Shown here piece after piece: positions 30,087 through 38,133 of a stretch of 41,941 nt of DNA. The notes beneath the pieces are model-generated. The model was not told the origin of the DNA, did no database searches, and worked only from the letters and a program-made list of their open reading frames with translations. Source of the DNA: Blastococcus sp. CCUG 61487. GTDB taxonomy: Bacteria > Actinomycetota > Actinomycetes > Mycobacteriales > Geodermatophilaceae. The DNA lies in the NCBI RefSeq assembly GCF_005222955.1, contig NZ_LWUA01000044.1:1-41941 (forward strand), written 5' to 3'. A program made the translations under genes and the position numbers. The first letter of the stretch is position 1, and every line of letters starts with the position of its first letter.

Positions 30087-31112
30087 TCAACGCAGCAGCG
30101 GAACCATCCGTGCGGCCGCGTCGGCGTCGAAGAGCCGGTCGTGCAGGGTGAGGGCGAACCTGTCGGTCATGCCGGACACGTGGTCCACGACCTGGGTGAG
30201 GACGTCGGCGTCGGGGTCCCGGTAGGTGGTGGGGATCTGCTCGGGGTGGGCCAGGTGGTGGTCGACCAGCCGCCGGATGACGTCGATGGCGACCTGCTTC
30301 TGCCCGGCCGCCGTCTCGGAGTTGTAGACCCGCTCGAACATGAAGTCGCGCAGCTCGTGCATGGCCGCGAGCGGTTCGGGGGCCATCACCACCGCCCCGT
30401 CGCCGGCCAGCGAGCCCTCGACGACGGCGTCGATCATCGCGCCGACCATCTGGCTGCCCGGCTCGCCGAAGACGGCGCGGGCGCGGGCCGGCAGGTCGGT
30501 GGGCCGCAGGACGCCGGCGCGCACGGCGTCCAGCGCGTCGTGGGAGAGGTAGCCGATGCGGTCGGCGTAGCGCACGCACTCGCCCTCGCGCGTCGCCGGC
30601 GGCGGGTCGATCTTCCAGCTGTGCGCCCGGACGCCGTCGCGGACCTCCCAGGTGAGGTTGAGGTCCTCCAGCACCTCCACGATGCGGACGCCCTGGGCCG
30701 CGTGGTGCCAGCCCTCGGGCACGTACGGGTCGAACGCCTCCTCACCGATGTGGCCGAACGGTGAGTGGCCGACGTCGTGGGCCAGGGCGATCGCCTCGGC
30801 GAGGGTCTCGTTGAGCCCCAGCGCCCGGGCCAGCGACCGCGCGACCTGGGTGACCTGCAGCGTGTGGGTGAGCCGGGTGACGAAGTGGTCGCCGTCGGGG
30901 TGCAGGAAGACCTGCGTCTTGTGCTTCAGCCGGCGGAAGGCCTTCGCGTGGAGGATGCGGTCGCGGTCGCGCTCGAACGCCGTCCGCAGCGGGTCCTCGG
31001 GCTCCGGGCGGGCGCGCCCCCGGCTCGCGGCGGACCGGCTGGCGGCCGGGGCGAGGGCCTCCTCGTCCCGTTCGCGCGCGGCCCGGTCGGTGAACCGGAA
31101 GGCGGCAGTCAT
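30087..31112 (-). CDS. dGTPase-like HD-domain triphosphohydrolase
   Basis: 341 residues. It shows the deoxyguanosinetriphosphate triphosphohydrolase-like pattern: RDRDRILHAKAFRRLKHKTQ, RLTHTLQVTQVARSLARALG (first metal His), AHDVGHSPFGHIGEEA (HD pair and SPFGH), and RYADRIGYLSHDALDA with the last Asp. It should hydrolyse dNTPs to nucleosides and triphosphate. The ATG at 31112 shares its A with the mshC stop (TGATG), so it is translationally coupled to mshC. The longer open frame upstream is only a shadow of mshC. Confidence 0.92.
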   Translation of the reverse strand: MTAAFRFTDRAARERDEEALAPAASRSAASRGRARPEPEDPLRTAFERDRDRILHAKAFRRLKHKTQVFLHPDGDHFVTRLTHTLQVTQVARSLARALGLNETLAEAIALAHDVGHSPFGHIGEEAFDPYVPEGWHHAAQGVRIVEVLEDLNLTWEVRDGVRAHSWKIDPPPATREGECVRYADRIGYLSHDALDAVRAGVLRPTDLPARARAVFGEPGSQMVGAMIDAVVEGSLAGDGAVVMAPEPLAAMHELRDFMFERVYNSETAAGQKQVAIDVIRRLVDHHLAHPEQIPTTYRDPDADVLTQVVDHVSGMTDRFALTLHDRLFDADAAARMVPLLR

Positions 31113-32362
31113 CAGCAGTCCGCCAGGGCGACGCCGAGCAGTGCGTCCACGGCGTCGCACACCATCGTCGGGGCGTGCTCCTCCTGCTCCCCCGCTCCGG
31201 AGAGCGTGGCCGCGGCCCACGCGTCGACGACGGCGATGGCGCCGGGGCTGTCCAAATCGTCGCCGAGCCGCTCGCGCAGGCCGTGCAGCACCGGCCCGGC
31301 CGGCGCTCCGCTGTCCTGGGTCACCGCCCGCCGCCAGGTGGCCAGCCGCTCCTCGGCCTCGCGCAGCAGGGCCGGCGTCCAGACACGGTCGGTGCGGTAG
31401 TGCCCCGACAGCAGCGCCAGCCGGATCGCCATCGGGTCGACGCCCTCGCCGCGCAGCTTCGAGACGAAGACGAGGTTGCCGCGGCTCTTGCTCATCTTCT
31501 CGCCGTCCAGGCCGATCATCGCCGCGTGCACGTAGGCCCGGGCGAACGGCTTGGTCGCGGTGAGCGCCTCGGCGTGCACGGCGGAGTACTCGTGGTGCGG
31601 GAAGATCAGGTCGCTGCCGCCGCCCTGGACGTCGAAGCCCATGCCGAGGGTGTCCAGCGCGATCGCGGCGCACTCGATGTGCCAGCCCGGCCGGCCGTCG
31701 GTGCCCCTCGGCCCGGGCCAGGACGGCTCGCCGGGCCGGGCGCCGCGCCACAGCATCGGGTCCAGCGGCTGCCGCTTGCCGGCCCGCTCCGGGTCGCCGC
31801 CGCGCTCGCCGAAGAAGCCCAGCATCGTGGCTTCGTCGTACCGCGACCGGTCGCCGAAGCCGGGGGCCTGCGAGATGTCGTGGTAGATGTCGCCGGTGCC
31901 GTCGTCCAGCACGTAGGCCAGGCCCTCGTCGAGCAGGGTCTCGACGTAGCCGACGATCCGCGGGATCGCCTCGACGGCGCCGATGTAGTCCTCGGGCGGC
32001 AGCACCCGCAGCGCGGTCATGTCCTCGCGGAACAGCGCCGTCTCCCGCATGGCCAGGACGATCCAGTCCTCGCCGTCGCGCTCGGCGCGCTCCAGCAGCG
32101 GATCGTCGATGTCGGTGACGTTCTGCACGTAGTGCACGGCGTGGCCGGCGTCCCGCCAGACCCGGTTGATCAGGTCGAAGGCCAGGTAGGTGGCGGCGTG
32201 GCCGAGGTGGGTGGCGTCGTAGGGCGTGATGCCGCAGACGTACATGCGCGCCGTCCGGTCCGGCGCGGTGGCCACGACCTCGCCCCGGGCGGTGTCGTGC
32301 ACCTTGAGCGCGGGGCCGGTCCCGGGCAGGGTCGGCAGGAGCGGAGCGGGCCAGGAGAGCAC
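31112..32362 (-). CDS. mshC: Mycothiol ligase MshC (cysteine:GlcN-inositol ligase)
   Basis: 416 residues, derived from cysteinyl-tRNA synthetase. Class I signatures are [20 protein letters not shown] (zinc Cys and HLGH, the HIGH motif) and [27 protein letters not shown] and [10 protein letters not shown] supply the other zinc ligands. It joins cysteine to 1-D-myo-inosityl 2-amino-2-deoxy-alpha-D-glucopyranoside in mycothiol synthesis. The DATHLGHA context and the short C-terminus separate it from CysRS. The GTG at 32362 lies six bases after TAGGCT. Confidence 0.96.
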   Translation of the reverse strand: MLSWPAPLLPTLPGTGPALKVHDTARGEVVATAPDRTARMYVCGITPYDATHLGHAATYLAFDLINRVWRDAGHAVHYVQNVTDIDDPLLERAERDGEDWIVLAMRETALFREDMTALRVLPPEDYIGAVEAIPRIVGYVETLLDEGLAYVLDDGTGDIYHDISQAPGFGDRSRYDEATMLGFFGERGGDPERAGKRQPLDPMLWRGARPGEPSWPGPRGTDGRPGWHIECAAIALDTLGMGFDVQGGGSDLIFPHHEYSAVHAEALTATKPFARAYVHAAMIGLDGEKMSKSRGNLVFVSKLRGEGVDPMAIRLALLSGHYRTDRVWTPALLREAEERLATWRRAVTQDSGAPAGPVLHGLRERLGDDLDSPGAIAVVDAWAAATLSGAGEQEEHAPTMVCDAVDALLGVALADC

Positions 32363-32368
32363 GAGCCG

Positions 32369-32374
32369 AGCCTA
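32369..32374 (-). promoter_or_regulatory. -10 box of mshC (leaderless)
   Basis: Minus-strand TAGGCT ends six bases before the mshC GTG. At the PafBC spacing upstream, GCGTCAGAG (32383-32391) matches 6 of 9 positions with the core broken; this is noted only as a weak resemblance. Confidence 0.6.
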
Positions 32375-32447
32375 GATCGTGGCTCTGACGCAGCCCCGGC
32401 CAGCACGAGCACACCGTGGTGGGGATCCGCCGGTCCGCAAACCGACG

Positions 32448-32774
32448 TCACGCTTCGACGTCCCGGCTGATCCGCCAGGGAAATCCAGGCCCGTAGCGCT
32501 CGGCGAGGTGGCCGACCGGCAGGTGCGCCAGGGCCGCGAGGTCGTCCGGCCAGCCGTCGAACAGGTGGTGTGCGTGAGTAGTGATCAGGTGGTCCACGTC
32601 CACCGGCAAGCCGTCGAGGAACTGCCAGCTGCCATCGCGTTGGTGCACGACGAGCCGCAGCGGTTCCGATCGATCGACGACGCGCGTGGAGACGATGGAT
32701 AGAGGTTCCCGTCGGCTGCAGGAGTGCTGACGCCGTGGTGTCGGCCGGCGCGTCCTTCGCTTCTTCGGACTCAT
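32448..32774 (-). CDS. Small protein of unknown function
   Basis: 108 residues. A very basic N-terminus (MSPKKRRTRRPTPRR) is followed by a compact part: LRLVVHQRDGSWQFLDG, VDVDHLITTHAHHLFDG, then LAALAHLPVGHLAERYGPGF. The second half resembles small DUF2185/immunity-like proteins with a helix before a LPxGxxAxR turn, but the match is loose. The ATG overlaps the VOC stop by four bases (ATGA), so the two are coupled. No function can be assigned. Confidence 0.65.
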   Translation of the reverse strand: MSPKKRRTRRPTPRRQHSCSRREPLSIVSTRVVDRSEPLRLVVHQRDGSWQFLDGLPVDVDHLITTHAHHLFDGWPDDLAALAHLPVGHLAERYGPGFPWRISRDVEA

Positions 32775-33157
32775 GGCCAGGTCACCGCGTGGCGCTCGAA
32801 CTCCTCGCCGGTCTGGACGCCGACGACACAGAAGACCAGGCCTGCGGGATCGAGCATCTGCCAGAACCTGCCCATGTCCCGGTGCCGGGCCGCGCCGAGC
32901 GCTTCGAGGCGAGCCACCTCCGCGGGGATGTCGTCGGTCTCGATGTCGACGTGCCAGCGGGGGGCCGTCCCCTCCCCGGTCCGCTGGAGCTCGACGTGCC
33001 AGCCGTCCGCGAACGAGCCGAGCGACGCCCACTGTTCGTCGGTCGGATCCGGTTCCGCCGATCGGCCGGTCGCCCCGGCCCAGAAGGCGGTCCCAGCCGC
33101 GTGGTGCTCCGGCGGCAGGTCGAGCAAGAGGATGGACAGGCGGCTGCGATGCGGCAT
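32771..33157 (-). CDS. VOC/glyoxalase-like domain protein
   Basis: 128 residues from the ATG at 33157. The pattern fits the vicinal oxygen chelate superfamily: RLSILLLDLPPEHHAAGTAF (first strand and helix), RWHVDIETDDIPAEVARLEA with HVD metal-type motif, and FWQMLDPAGLVFCVVG at the end. A GTG at 33211 would add a low-complexity leader and is less likely. Members include dioxygenases, isomerases and resistance proteins; the substrate here is unknown. Confidence 0.82.
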   Translation of the reverse strand: MPHRSRLSILLLDLPPEHHAAGTAFWAGATGRSAEPDPTDEQWASLGSFADGWHVELQRTGEGTAPRWHVDIETDDIPAEVARLEALGAARHRDMGRFWQMLDPAGLVFCVVGVQTGEEFERHAVTWP

Positions 33158-33218
33158 GCGCCGGAGTGTGGAGCGCCCCTCTGACACTCCTGCCACGGCG
33201 CCTGCCGTCAACCTCTGT

Positions 33219-34049
33219 TCAGGACGGACGGCGTCGGTAGAGGCACTGGCCGCCGCCGGAGGCGTGCAGCTTCCCGCTCGGCGACCACACGTTCGCGCGC
33301 CAGCCGAACATCCCGCGGGTGGACACCGGCGAGGCGCCGTCGCACAGCAGCCACGGCTCGTCGACGGCGGGCCGGTGGAAGGCGACGTTCAGATCGAGGG
33401 TGGGCGCGGTGAACGGGGGGCGCTGCCACTGGTGCGGGCGGACCGCCGACGGCCAGCTCGGCAGGTCGATCAGCACCACCGAACGGCAGGCGTCGACCCA
33501 CGGGTCCGCGAACGTCGGTGTCGTGCGGAACCGCAGCCACTGCTGCCAGACGGCGGACCGCGGCCCGTCCGGCGGGCCGAAGCCCTCGAAGACGACCGGC
33601 TTGCTCTCGAGGTTGCTCCAGAATCTCACCGGCGGCGCGGAGCCGGGCGGCGCGAGCTCGTCCATCGACTTCAGCTCGTCCGGGCCCGGCACGTCCGGCG
33701 GCACCGACTCGTCGTGCTCCAGGCCCTCGTTGCCGCCGACCGCCCACACCATCGCGTTGAGGATCGGCCTGCCGCCCTGCGTGATCGCGACCGTCGAGGA
33801 GCTGGCCGTGCGGCCCGGCTTGGCGTGCTGCACCTCGATGTCGATCGGCTCGGGCCGGGCCACCCCGAGGTAGTGGCAGGAGAACGCGGCGGGCTCGAGG
33901 TGCCCGGCGGTGGCGCCCACGGCGCGCAGGGCGAAGGACGCGATGTAGCCGCCCATCGGCCCCCAGATGTCCCACTCCGGCGACGGCGTCGCGGTGAAGC
34001 GCCCCTCGTCGACCTGCTCCACCCGCGTGGCCTCGCCCAGATCACCCAT
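33219..34049 (-). CDS. Acyl-CoA thioesterase family protein (double hotdog)
   Basis: 276 residues. The N-terminal hotdog has WDIWGPMGGYIASFALRAVG, where the Gly-Gly loop precedes the main helix, then FSCHYLGVARP and VQHAKPGRTASSSTV. The C-terminal hotdog has TLDLNVAFHRPAVDEPWLLC and STRGMFGWRANVWSPSGKL, as in TesB-like/thioesterase-family proteins of actinomycetes. It likely hydrolyses an acyl-CoA of unknown chain type. It lies after the family C repeat that follows the SCO1664 gene and probably forms its own unit. Confidence 0.87.
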   Translation of the reverse strand: MGDLGEATRVEQVDEGRFTATPSPEWDIWGPMGGYIASFALRAVGATAGHLEPAAFSCHYLGVARPEPIDIEVQHAKPGRTASSSTVAITQGGRPILNAMVWAVGGNEGLEHDESVPPDVPGPDELKSMDELAPPGSAPPVRFWSNLESKPVVFEGFGPPDGPRSAVWQQWLRFRTTPTFADPWVDACRSVVLIDLPSWPSAVRPHQWQRPPFTAPTLDLNVAFHRPAVDEPWLLCDGASPVSTRGMFGWRANVWSPSGKLHASGGGQCLYRRRPS

Positions 34050-34069
34050 GCCGCCGATCTTGCATGGCG

Positions 34070-34135
34070 CCGATCTCGGCCCCCTGCAGGGGCCCGCCGC
34101 GAGCGGGCGAGCGGTGGGGGCAGGGGGTCCTTTCT
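34070..34135. repeat. 3'-end hairpin repeat, family C copy 3
   Basis: Directly after the SCO1664-type stop. The inner stem CCGC/GCGG (34097-34100 with 34111-34114) closes the loop GAGCGGGCGA. The flanks match copies 1 and 2 (for example GGTGGGGG and GGGTCCTT). Both stem strands changed relative to the other copies while pairing was kept. Confidence 0.75.
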
Positions 34136-34884
34136 CAGAAGGGGGGCCAGGGCAGCGCGGGCCACTCGCCGCCGGGCTCGGGGTGCCGGCCGGTGCGCAG
34201 CAGGTCGGCGACCCGCTCCTGGGTGCGCCGCACCTCGCCGCGGGTGAGGTGCTCCTGCAGCTGCTCGCCGAGGTCCCCGCGCAGCTCGTCGGCCAGCCGC
34301 TCCAGCATCCCGACGGCCTCGGCGGGCAGTGACTTCCCCGCCCAGCGCCACAGCAGCGTCCGCAGCTTGGGCTCGACCGAGAAGCAGACGCCGTGGTCGA
34401 CGCCGTACACGTGACCGTCCGGCACGGGGATGATGTGGCCGCCCTTGCGGTCGGCGTTGTTCACGACCGCGTCGAACACGGCCATCCGGCGCAGCGCGGG
34501 GTCGTCGCGGCGTACGAATGCGGCCAGGTCGACGTCGTCGTTCCCGTCGATCCAGAGCTGGACCATGCCCGGGCCGAACGGACCGTCGCGCAGCACCGTC
34601 GGTGGGACGACCCGCCAGCCGCTGGCCTCCGAGACGAGGAACGCGGAGATCTCCCGGCCGGCGAGCGTGCCGTCGGGGAAGTCCCACAGCGGCCGCTCCC
34701 CCGCGACCGGCTTGTAGACGCACTCGGCGCCCAGGTCCCCGGACCGGATGGCCCCGACCAGCGTCACGTTGGAGGCGTCGAGCATCCGGCCCTCGAGGTC
34801 GATCTCGCCGGTGCGCAGCAGGTGCAGCGCCTCGGCGTCGTCGGCGGGGGCCCGGAGGACGGGCTCGGCGGGCTGTTCGCTCAT
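34135..34884 (-). CDS. SCO1664 family protein (kinase-like fold)
   Basis: 249 residues. LLRTGEIDLEGRMLDASNVT and ECVYKPVAGERPLWDFP (likely nucleotide-contact Lys) are followed by EISAFLVSEASGW, FDAVVNNADRKGGHIIP and VYGVDHGVCFSVEPKLRT. The Asn/Asp-rich and DHG segments resemble the catalytic and metal motifs of PI3/4-kinase-like proteins, though activity is unproven. The ATG at 34884 is the family-like start; upstream codons lie in the DUF3090 gene. M. tuberculosis counterpart Rv2133c. Last gene of the uppP operon. Confidence 0.9.
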   Translation of the reverse strand: MSEQPAEPVLRAPADDAEALHLLRTGEIDLEGRMLDASNVTLVGAIRSGDLGAECVYKPVAGERPLWDFPDGTLAGREISAFLVSEASGWRVVPPTVLRDGPFGPGMVQLWIDGNDDVDLAAFVRRDDPALRRMAVFDAVVNNADRKGGHIIPVPDGHVYGVDHGVCFSVEPKLRTLLWRWAGKSLPAEAVGMLERLADELRGDLGEQLQEHLTRGEVRRTQERVADLLRTGRHPEPGGEWPALPWPPF

Positions 34885-34897
34885 CGCACGCCGCCGG

Positions 34898-35449
34898 TCA
34901 GCGGCGGTAGCCGTTCTGCCGCGGGCACACGTGGCCGGTGACGTCGAGGGGCATGGAGCACAGCGGGCAGGACGGGCGGCCGGCCGCGATGACCCGGCGG
35001 GCACGGGCGATGAACGCCCGCGCCGCCATGGGGGTGATCGTCACCCGCAGCGCGTCGGGGCCCTCCTCGCTGTCGGAGAGGATCGCGTCCTCCTCGATCG
35101 GCTCCTCCCCGGCCGCGACCGCCTCGACGACGACGGCCTGGGCCGCGCCGTCCCAGGCCAGGCCCATCGCGGCCACCCGGAACTCCTCGTCCACGGGCGG
35201 GGTGAGCGGTTCGAGGTCGTCGACGGCGGCGTCGGGCGGGATCACCGCGTCGGCGCGGTCGGCGATCTCGTCGAGCAGGTCGGCCATGCGGTCGGCGAGC
35301 ACCTGCACCTGGGTCTTCTCCAACGCCACGCTGACGGTGCGGCCGGCGTCGTCGGACGCCTGCAGGTAGAAGGTGCGGTCGCCCGGCTGGCCCACTGTCC
35401 CGGCGACGAACCGGCTCGGGCGGTCGAAGAGATGGACCTGTCGGGGCAC
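34898..35449 (-). CDS. DUF3090 family protein
   Basis: 183 residues. It begins RQVHLFDRPSRFVAGTVGQP, with FYLQASDDAGRTVSVALEK following, and ends with a small zinc-ribbon-like tail with C161, C164, H173 and C175. The family always travels with the SCO1664 gene and the histidine phosphatase in actinomycetes (Rv2134c), but has no known activity. GTG start 10 bases after the phosphatase stop; 13 bases separate it from the SCO1664 gene. Confidence 0.9.
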   Translation of the reverse strand: MPRQVHLFDRPSRFVAGTVGQPGDRTFYLQASDDAGRTVSVALEKTQVQVLADRMADLLDEIADRADAVIPPDAAVDDLEPLTPPVDEEFRVAAMGLAWDGAAQAVVVEAVAAGEEPIEEDAILSDSEEGPDALRVTITPMAARAFIARARRVIAAGRPSCPLCSMPLDVTGHVCPRQNGYRR

Positions 35450-35459
35450 GCGGCCCAGG

Positions 35460-36158
35460 TTACGCGGGGCCGCCGGTTCCGCCGCCGACCACGGCGTCCG
35501 ACGACGCCTTCCGCTTCCGGCGTCGCCGCGGCGGGGGGATCAGGGCGGAGACGTCGCCGCCGGTGTCGTTGACCCGGACGACGAAGGGACGGGTGTCGGT
35601 GTACGTGACCACCGAGATCGACGCCGGGTCGACGACGATCCGCTGGAACTGGTCGAGGTGCAGCCCCAGCGCGTCGGCGACGATCGCCTTGATCACGTCG
35701 CCGTGGCTGCAGGCCAGCCAGACGGCGTCGGGCCCGAGCTCGGCGTTCCAGGCGCGGACGGCGGCCACCGCGCGTGCCTGCGTCTGCGCCAGCCCCTCCC
35801 CCTCGGGGCCGGGGAAGACCGCCGCGGACGGGTGCTGCTGCACCACCTTCCACAGCGGTTCCTTGACCAGCTCCTTGAGCGTGCGACCGGTCCAGTCGCC
35901 GTACCGCGCCTCGCCGAGCCGGTCGTCGGTGCGCAGGTCCAGGTCCCGCCCGTCGAGCACGGCGGTCGCGGTCTGCACGCAGCGCTCCAGCGGGCTGCTG
36001 ACCACGGCTGCCAGCGGCACCTTCGCCAGCCGCTCCCCCACCGCGGCGACCTGCCGTTCGCCGACGTCGTCGAGCCGGACACCAGGGGTCCAGCCGGCCA
36101 GGATCCCGCCCGCGTTGGCCGTCGTCCGCCCGTGCCGGAGCAGGATCACCGTGGTCAC
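35460..36158 (-). CDS. Histidine phosphatase family protein (MSMEG_4193 type)
   Basis: 232 residues. The phosphoglycerate mutase-like fold is clear: VILLRHGRTTANAGG has the catalytic RHG motif, SSPLERCVQTA the second Arg, EARYGDWTGRTL the acidic residue, and ACSHGDVIKAI the second His. The C-terminal tail is basic (PPPRRRRKRK). It removes phosphate from a small molecule or protein that is not known. Counterpart Rv2135c. Located 11 bases after uppP and before DUF3090 in one operon. Confidence 0.93.
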   Translation of the reverse strand: MTTVILLRHGRTTANAGGILAGWTPGVRLDDVGERQVAAVGERLAKVPLAAVVSSPLERCVQTATAVLDGRDLDLRTDDRLGEARYGDWTGRTLKELVKEPLWKVVQQHPSAAVFPGPEGEGLAQTQARAVAAVRAWNAELGPDAVWLACSHGDVIKAIVADALGLHLDQFQRIVVDPASISVVTYTDTRPFVVRVNDTGGDVSALIPPPRRRRKRKASSDAVVGGGTGGPA

Positions 36159-36169
36159 GACGGCAGAGA

Positions 36170-37012
36170 CTATGCGGCCCCGTTCGGGTCGAGGACGCCG
36201 GAGAAGACGAGCACCAGGATCAGCACACCGAGGGCGATCCGGTAGACGACGAACGGCGTGAACGACCCGCGGTCGAGGTAGCGCAGCAGCCAGGCGATGA
36301 CCGTCAGCCCCACGCCGAAGGCCAGCACCGTCGCGAGGATCGTCGGCCCCCAGGAGACGCCGACCCCGACCCCGTCGCCACCGCTGAGCTCGTCGTACGC
36401 CTGGTAGAAGCCGGAGATCAGCACCGCCGGGATCGCCAGCAGGAACGAGTACCGGGCAGCCGCCGCACGCGAGTAGCCGAGGAACAGGCCCGCGGTGATC
36501 GTCCCGCCCGACCGGGAGACGCCCGGGATGAGCGCCAGCGCCTGCGCGAAGCCGTACCCGATGCCGTGGGGGACGGTCAGCTGGTCGAGCTCGCGCCGCT
36601 TGCTCCCCAGCCGGTCGGCCGCGAAGAGGATCAGCGCGAAGACGATCAGCGTCGTCGCCACGATGCGCAGGTCGCGGAACGTCGTCTCGATGTCGTCCTC
36701 GAAGAGCAAGCCGAGGACCCCGATCGGGATGCTGCCGACGATGATCAGCCAGCCCATGCGGGCGTCGGGGTCGCCCGTGCGGCGCCTCCCGAGCGAGGCG
36801 AACCAGGCGGTGATGATCCGCCAGATGTCGTGCCGGAAGTACAGGAGGACGGCGACCTCGGTCCCGATCTGGGTGATGGCGGTGAAGGCCGCGCCCGGGT
36901 CCTCCCAGCCGAACGCCTCCCCCACGACCCGCAGGTGGGCGCTGGAGGAGATCGGGAGGAACTCGGTCAGCCCCTGGACGACACCGAGGACGACGGCTTC
37001 GAACCAGCCCAT
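36170..37012 (-). CDS. uppP: Undecaprenyl-diphosphate phosphatase UppP/BacA
   Basis: 280 residues with about eight membrane helices. The two family motifs are [17 protein letters not shown] near the N-terminus and [17 protein letters not shown] in the middle. It recycles the lipid carrier for cell wall synthesis at the membrane, and such enzymes give bacitracin tolerance. The ATG at 37012 ([10 protein letters not shown]) fits the family; an in-frame GTG overlapping the -10 box is rejected. First gene of the four-gene minus-strand operon. Confidence 0.96.
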   Translation of the reverse strand: MGWFEAVVLGVVQGLTEFLPISSSAHLRVVGEAFGWEDPGAAFTAITQIGTEVAVLLYFRHDIWRIITAWFASLGRRRTGDPDARMGWLIIVGSIPIGVLGLLFEDDIETTFRDLRIVATTLIVFALILFAADRLGSKRRELDQLTVPHGIGYGFAQALALIPGVSRSGGTITAGLFLGYSRAAAARYSFLLAIPAVLISGFYQAYDELSGGDGVGVGVSWGPTILATVLAFGVGLTVIAWLLRYLDRGSFTPFVVYRIALGVLILVLVFSGVLDPNGAA

Positions 37013-37055
37013 CAGGAGACGGAGGTCGGGAGTCGGCAGGCGGCCACGAGCGGTC

Positions 37056-37061
37056 ACCCTA
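37056..37061 (-). promoter_or_regulatory. -10 box of the uppP operon
   Basis: Minus-strand TAGGGT lies 43 bases before the uppP ATG, so this transcript has a leader of about 35-40 bases, unlike most units here. No strong ribosome site was seen in the leader. Confidence 0.5.
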
Positions 37062-37138
37062 GGGGGCGCCTCCCGGGAACCCGCGCCGCGCCGCTCCGAG
37101 GTGGTGGACGGTCGCCGCTGACGGTCCCCGCCCGCCGG

Positions 37139-37144
37139 TAGGTT
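37139..37144 (+). promoter_or_regulatory. -10 box of the aldo/keto reductase gene (leaderless)
   Basis: TAGGTT ends eight bases before the GTG at 37153, divergent from the uppP promoter. Confidence 0.55.
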
Positions 37145-37152
37145 GGCCGGTC

Positions 37153-38133
37153 GTGGAGCAACGGGCACTCGGGCGCAGCGGTCTGGTCGTGAGCCGGCTG
37201 GCGCTGGGCACGATGACCTGGGGCCGGGACACCGACGACGACGAGGCTGCCATGCAGCTGACGGCGTTCCTCGACGCCGGCGGCACGCTGGTCGACACCG
37301 CGGACGTGTACGGCGACGGCGACAGCGAGCGCGTCCTGGGCCACCTGCTCGCCGACGTCGTGCCCCGCGACGACGTGCTCGTCGCCACCAAGGCGGCCGG
37401 CCGCACCGGCACGGGTCCGATGGGCCGCGGCGCCTCGCGCGGGCACCTGCTCACCGCGCTGGACGCCTCGCTGCAGCGGCTGGGGCTCGACCACGTCGAC
37501 CTGTGGCAGGTGCACGCCTGGGACGACGCGACCCCGATCGAGGAGACGCTCGCCGCCTGCGACCTCGCCGTCTCCTCCGGCCGGGCCCGATACATCGGGA
37601 TCAGCAACTTCTCCGGCTGGCAGACCGCCCAGGCCGCCACCTGGCAGCGCGCCTGGCCGGGGCGCACGCCGATCGTCAGCACCCAGGTCGAGTACTCGCT
37701 GCTGCAGCGCGGCGTCGAGCGGGAGGTCGTGCCCGCCGCCGAGGCGCTCGGGGTCGGGGTGCTGGCCTGGTCGCCGCTCGGCCGCGGGATCCTCACCGGC
37801 AAGTACCGGCACAGCACGCCGTCGGAGTCCCGGGGCGCCTCCCCGCAGTGGCAGGCGTTCATCGACGGGCTGCGCTCCCCGAAGTCCGACCGGATCGTCG
37901 AGGCGGTCATCACCGCCGCCGAGGGGCTGGGCACCAGCCCGCTCGGCGTGGCGCTGGCCTGGGTGCGGGACCGCCCCGGCGTCGTCGCCCCCGTGGTGGG
38001 CGCGCGGACCGCCCAGCAGCTGCAGGCCTCGCTGGACGCCGACGGCGTGCGGCTGCCCGCGGCGATCCGGACGGCGCTGGAGGACGTCTCCGCCCCGCCG
38101 TCGGGCTACCCCGAGCGTCGGGCGGACCGGTGA
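37153..38133 (+). CDS. Aldo/keto reductase
   Basis: 326 residues, TIM barrel. Catalytic residues are in place: [13 protein letters not shown] (Asp and Tyr), VATKAAG (Lys) and LWQVHAWD (His). NADPH-binding segments include [23 protein letters not shown] and [13 protein letters not shown]. The closest flavour is the Kv-beta/YajO-like group, but the natural carbonyl substrate is not predictable. The GTG start fits the -10 box. The stop overlaps the helicase start by four bases (GTGA), so the pair is coupled. Confidence 0.94.
   Translation: MEQRALGRSGLVVSRLALGTMTWGRDTDDDEAAMQLTAFLDAGGTLVDTADVYGDGDSERVLGHLLADVVPRDDVLVATKAAGRTGTGPMGRGASRGHLLTALDASLQRLGLDHVDLWQVHAWDDATPIEETLAACDLAVSSGRARYIGISNFSGWQTAQAATWQRAWPGRTPIVSTQVEYSLLQRGVEREVVPAAEALGVGVLAWSPLGRGILTGKYRHSTPSESRGASPQWQAFIDGLRSPKSDRIVEAVITAAEGLGTSPLGVALAWVRDRPGVVAPVVGARTAQQLQASLDADGVRLPAAIRTALEDVSAPPSGYPERRADR

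Noticed and set aside
31175-32470. Plus-strand frame opposite mshC
   Set aside because: Composition-driven shadow; mshC has HIGH- and KMSKS-type motifs.
37013-37057. GTG start for uppP upstream of 37012
   Set aside because: It would overlap the TAGGGT promoter box and add sequence unlike the family N-terminus.
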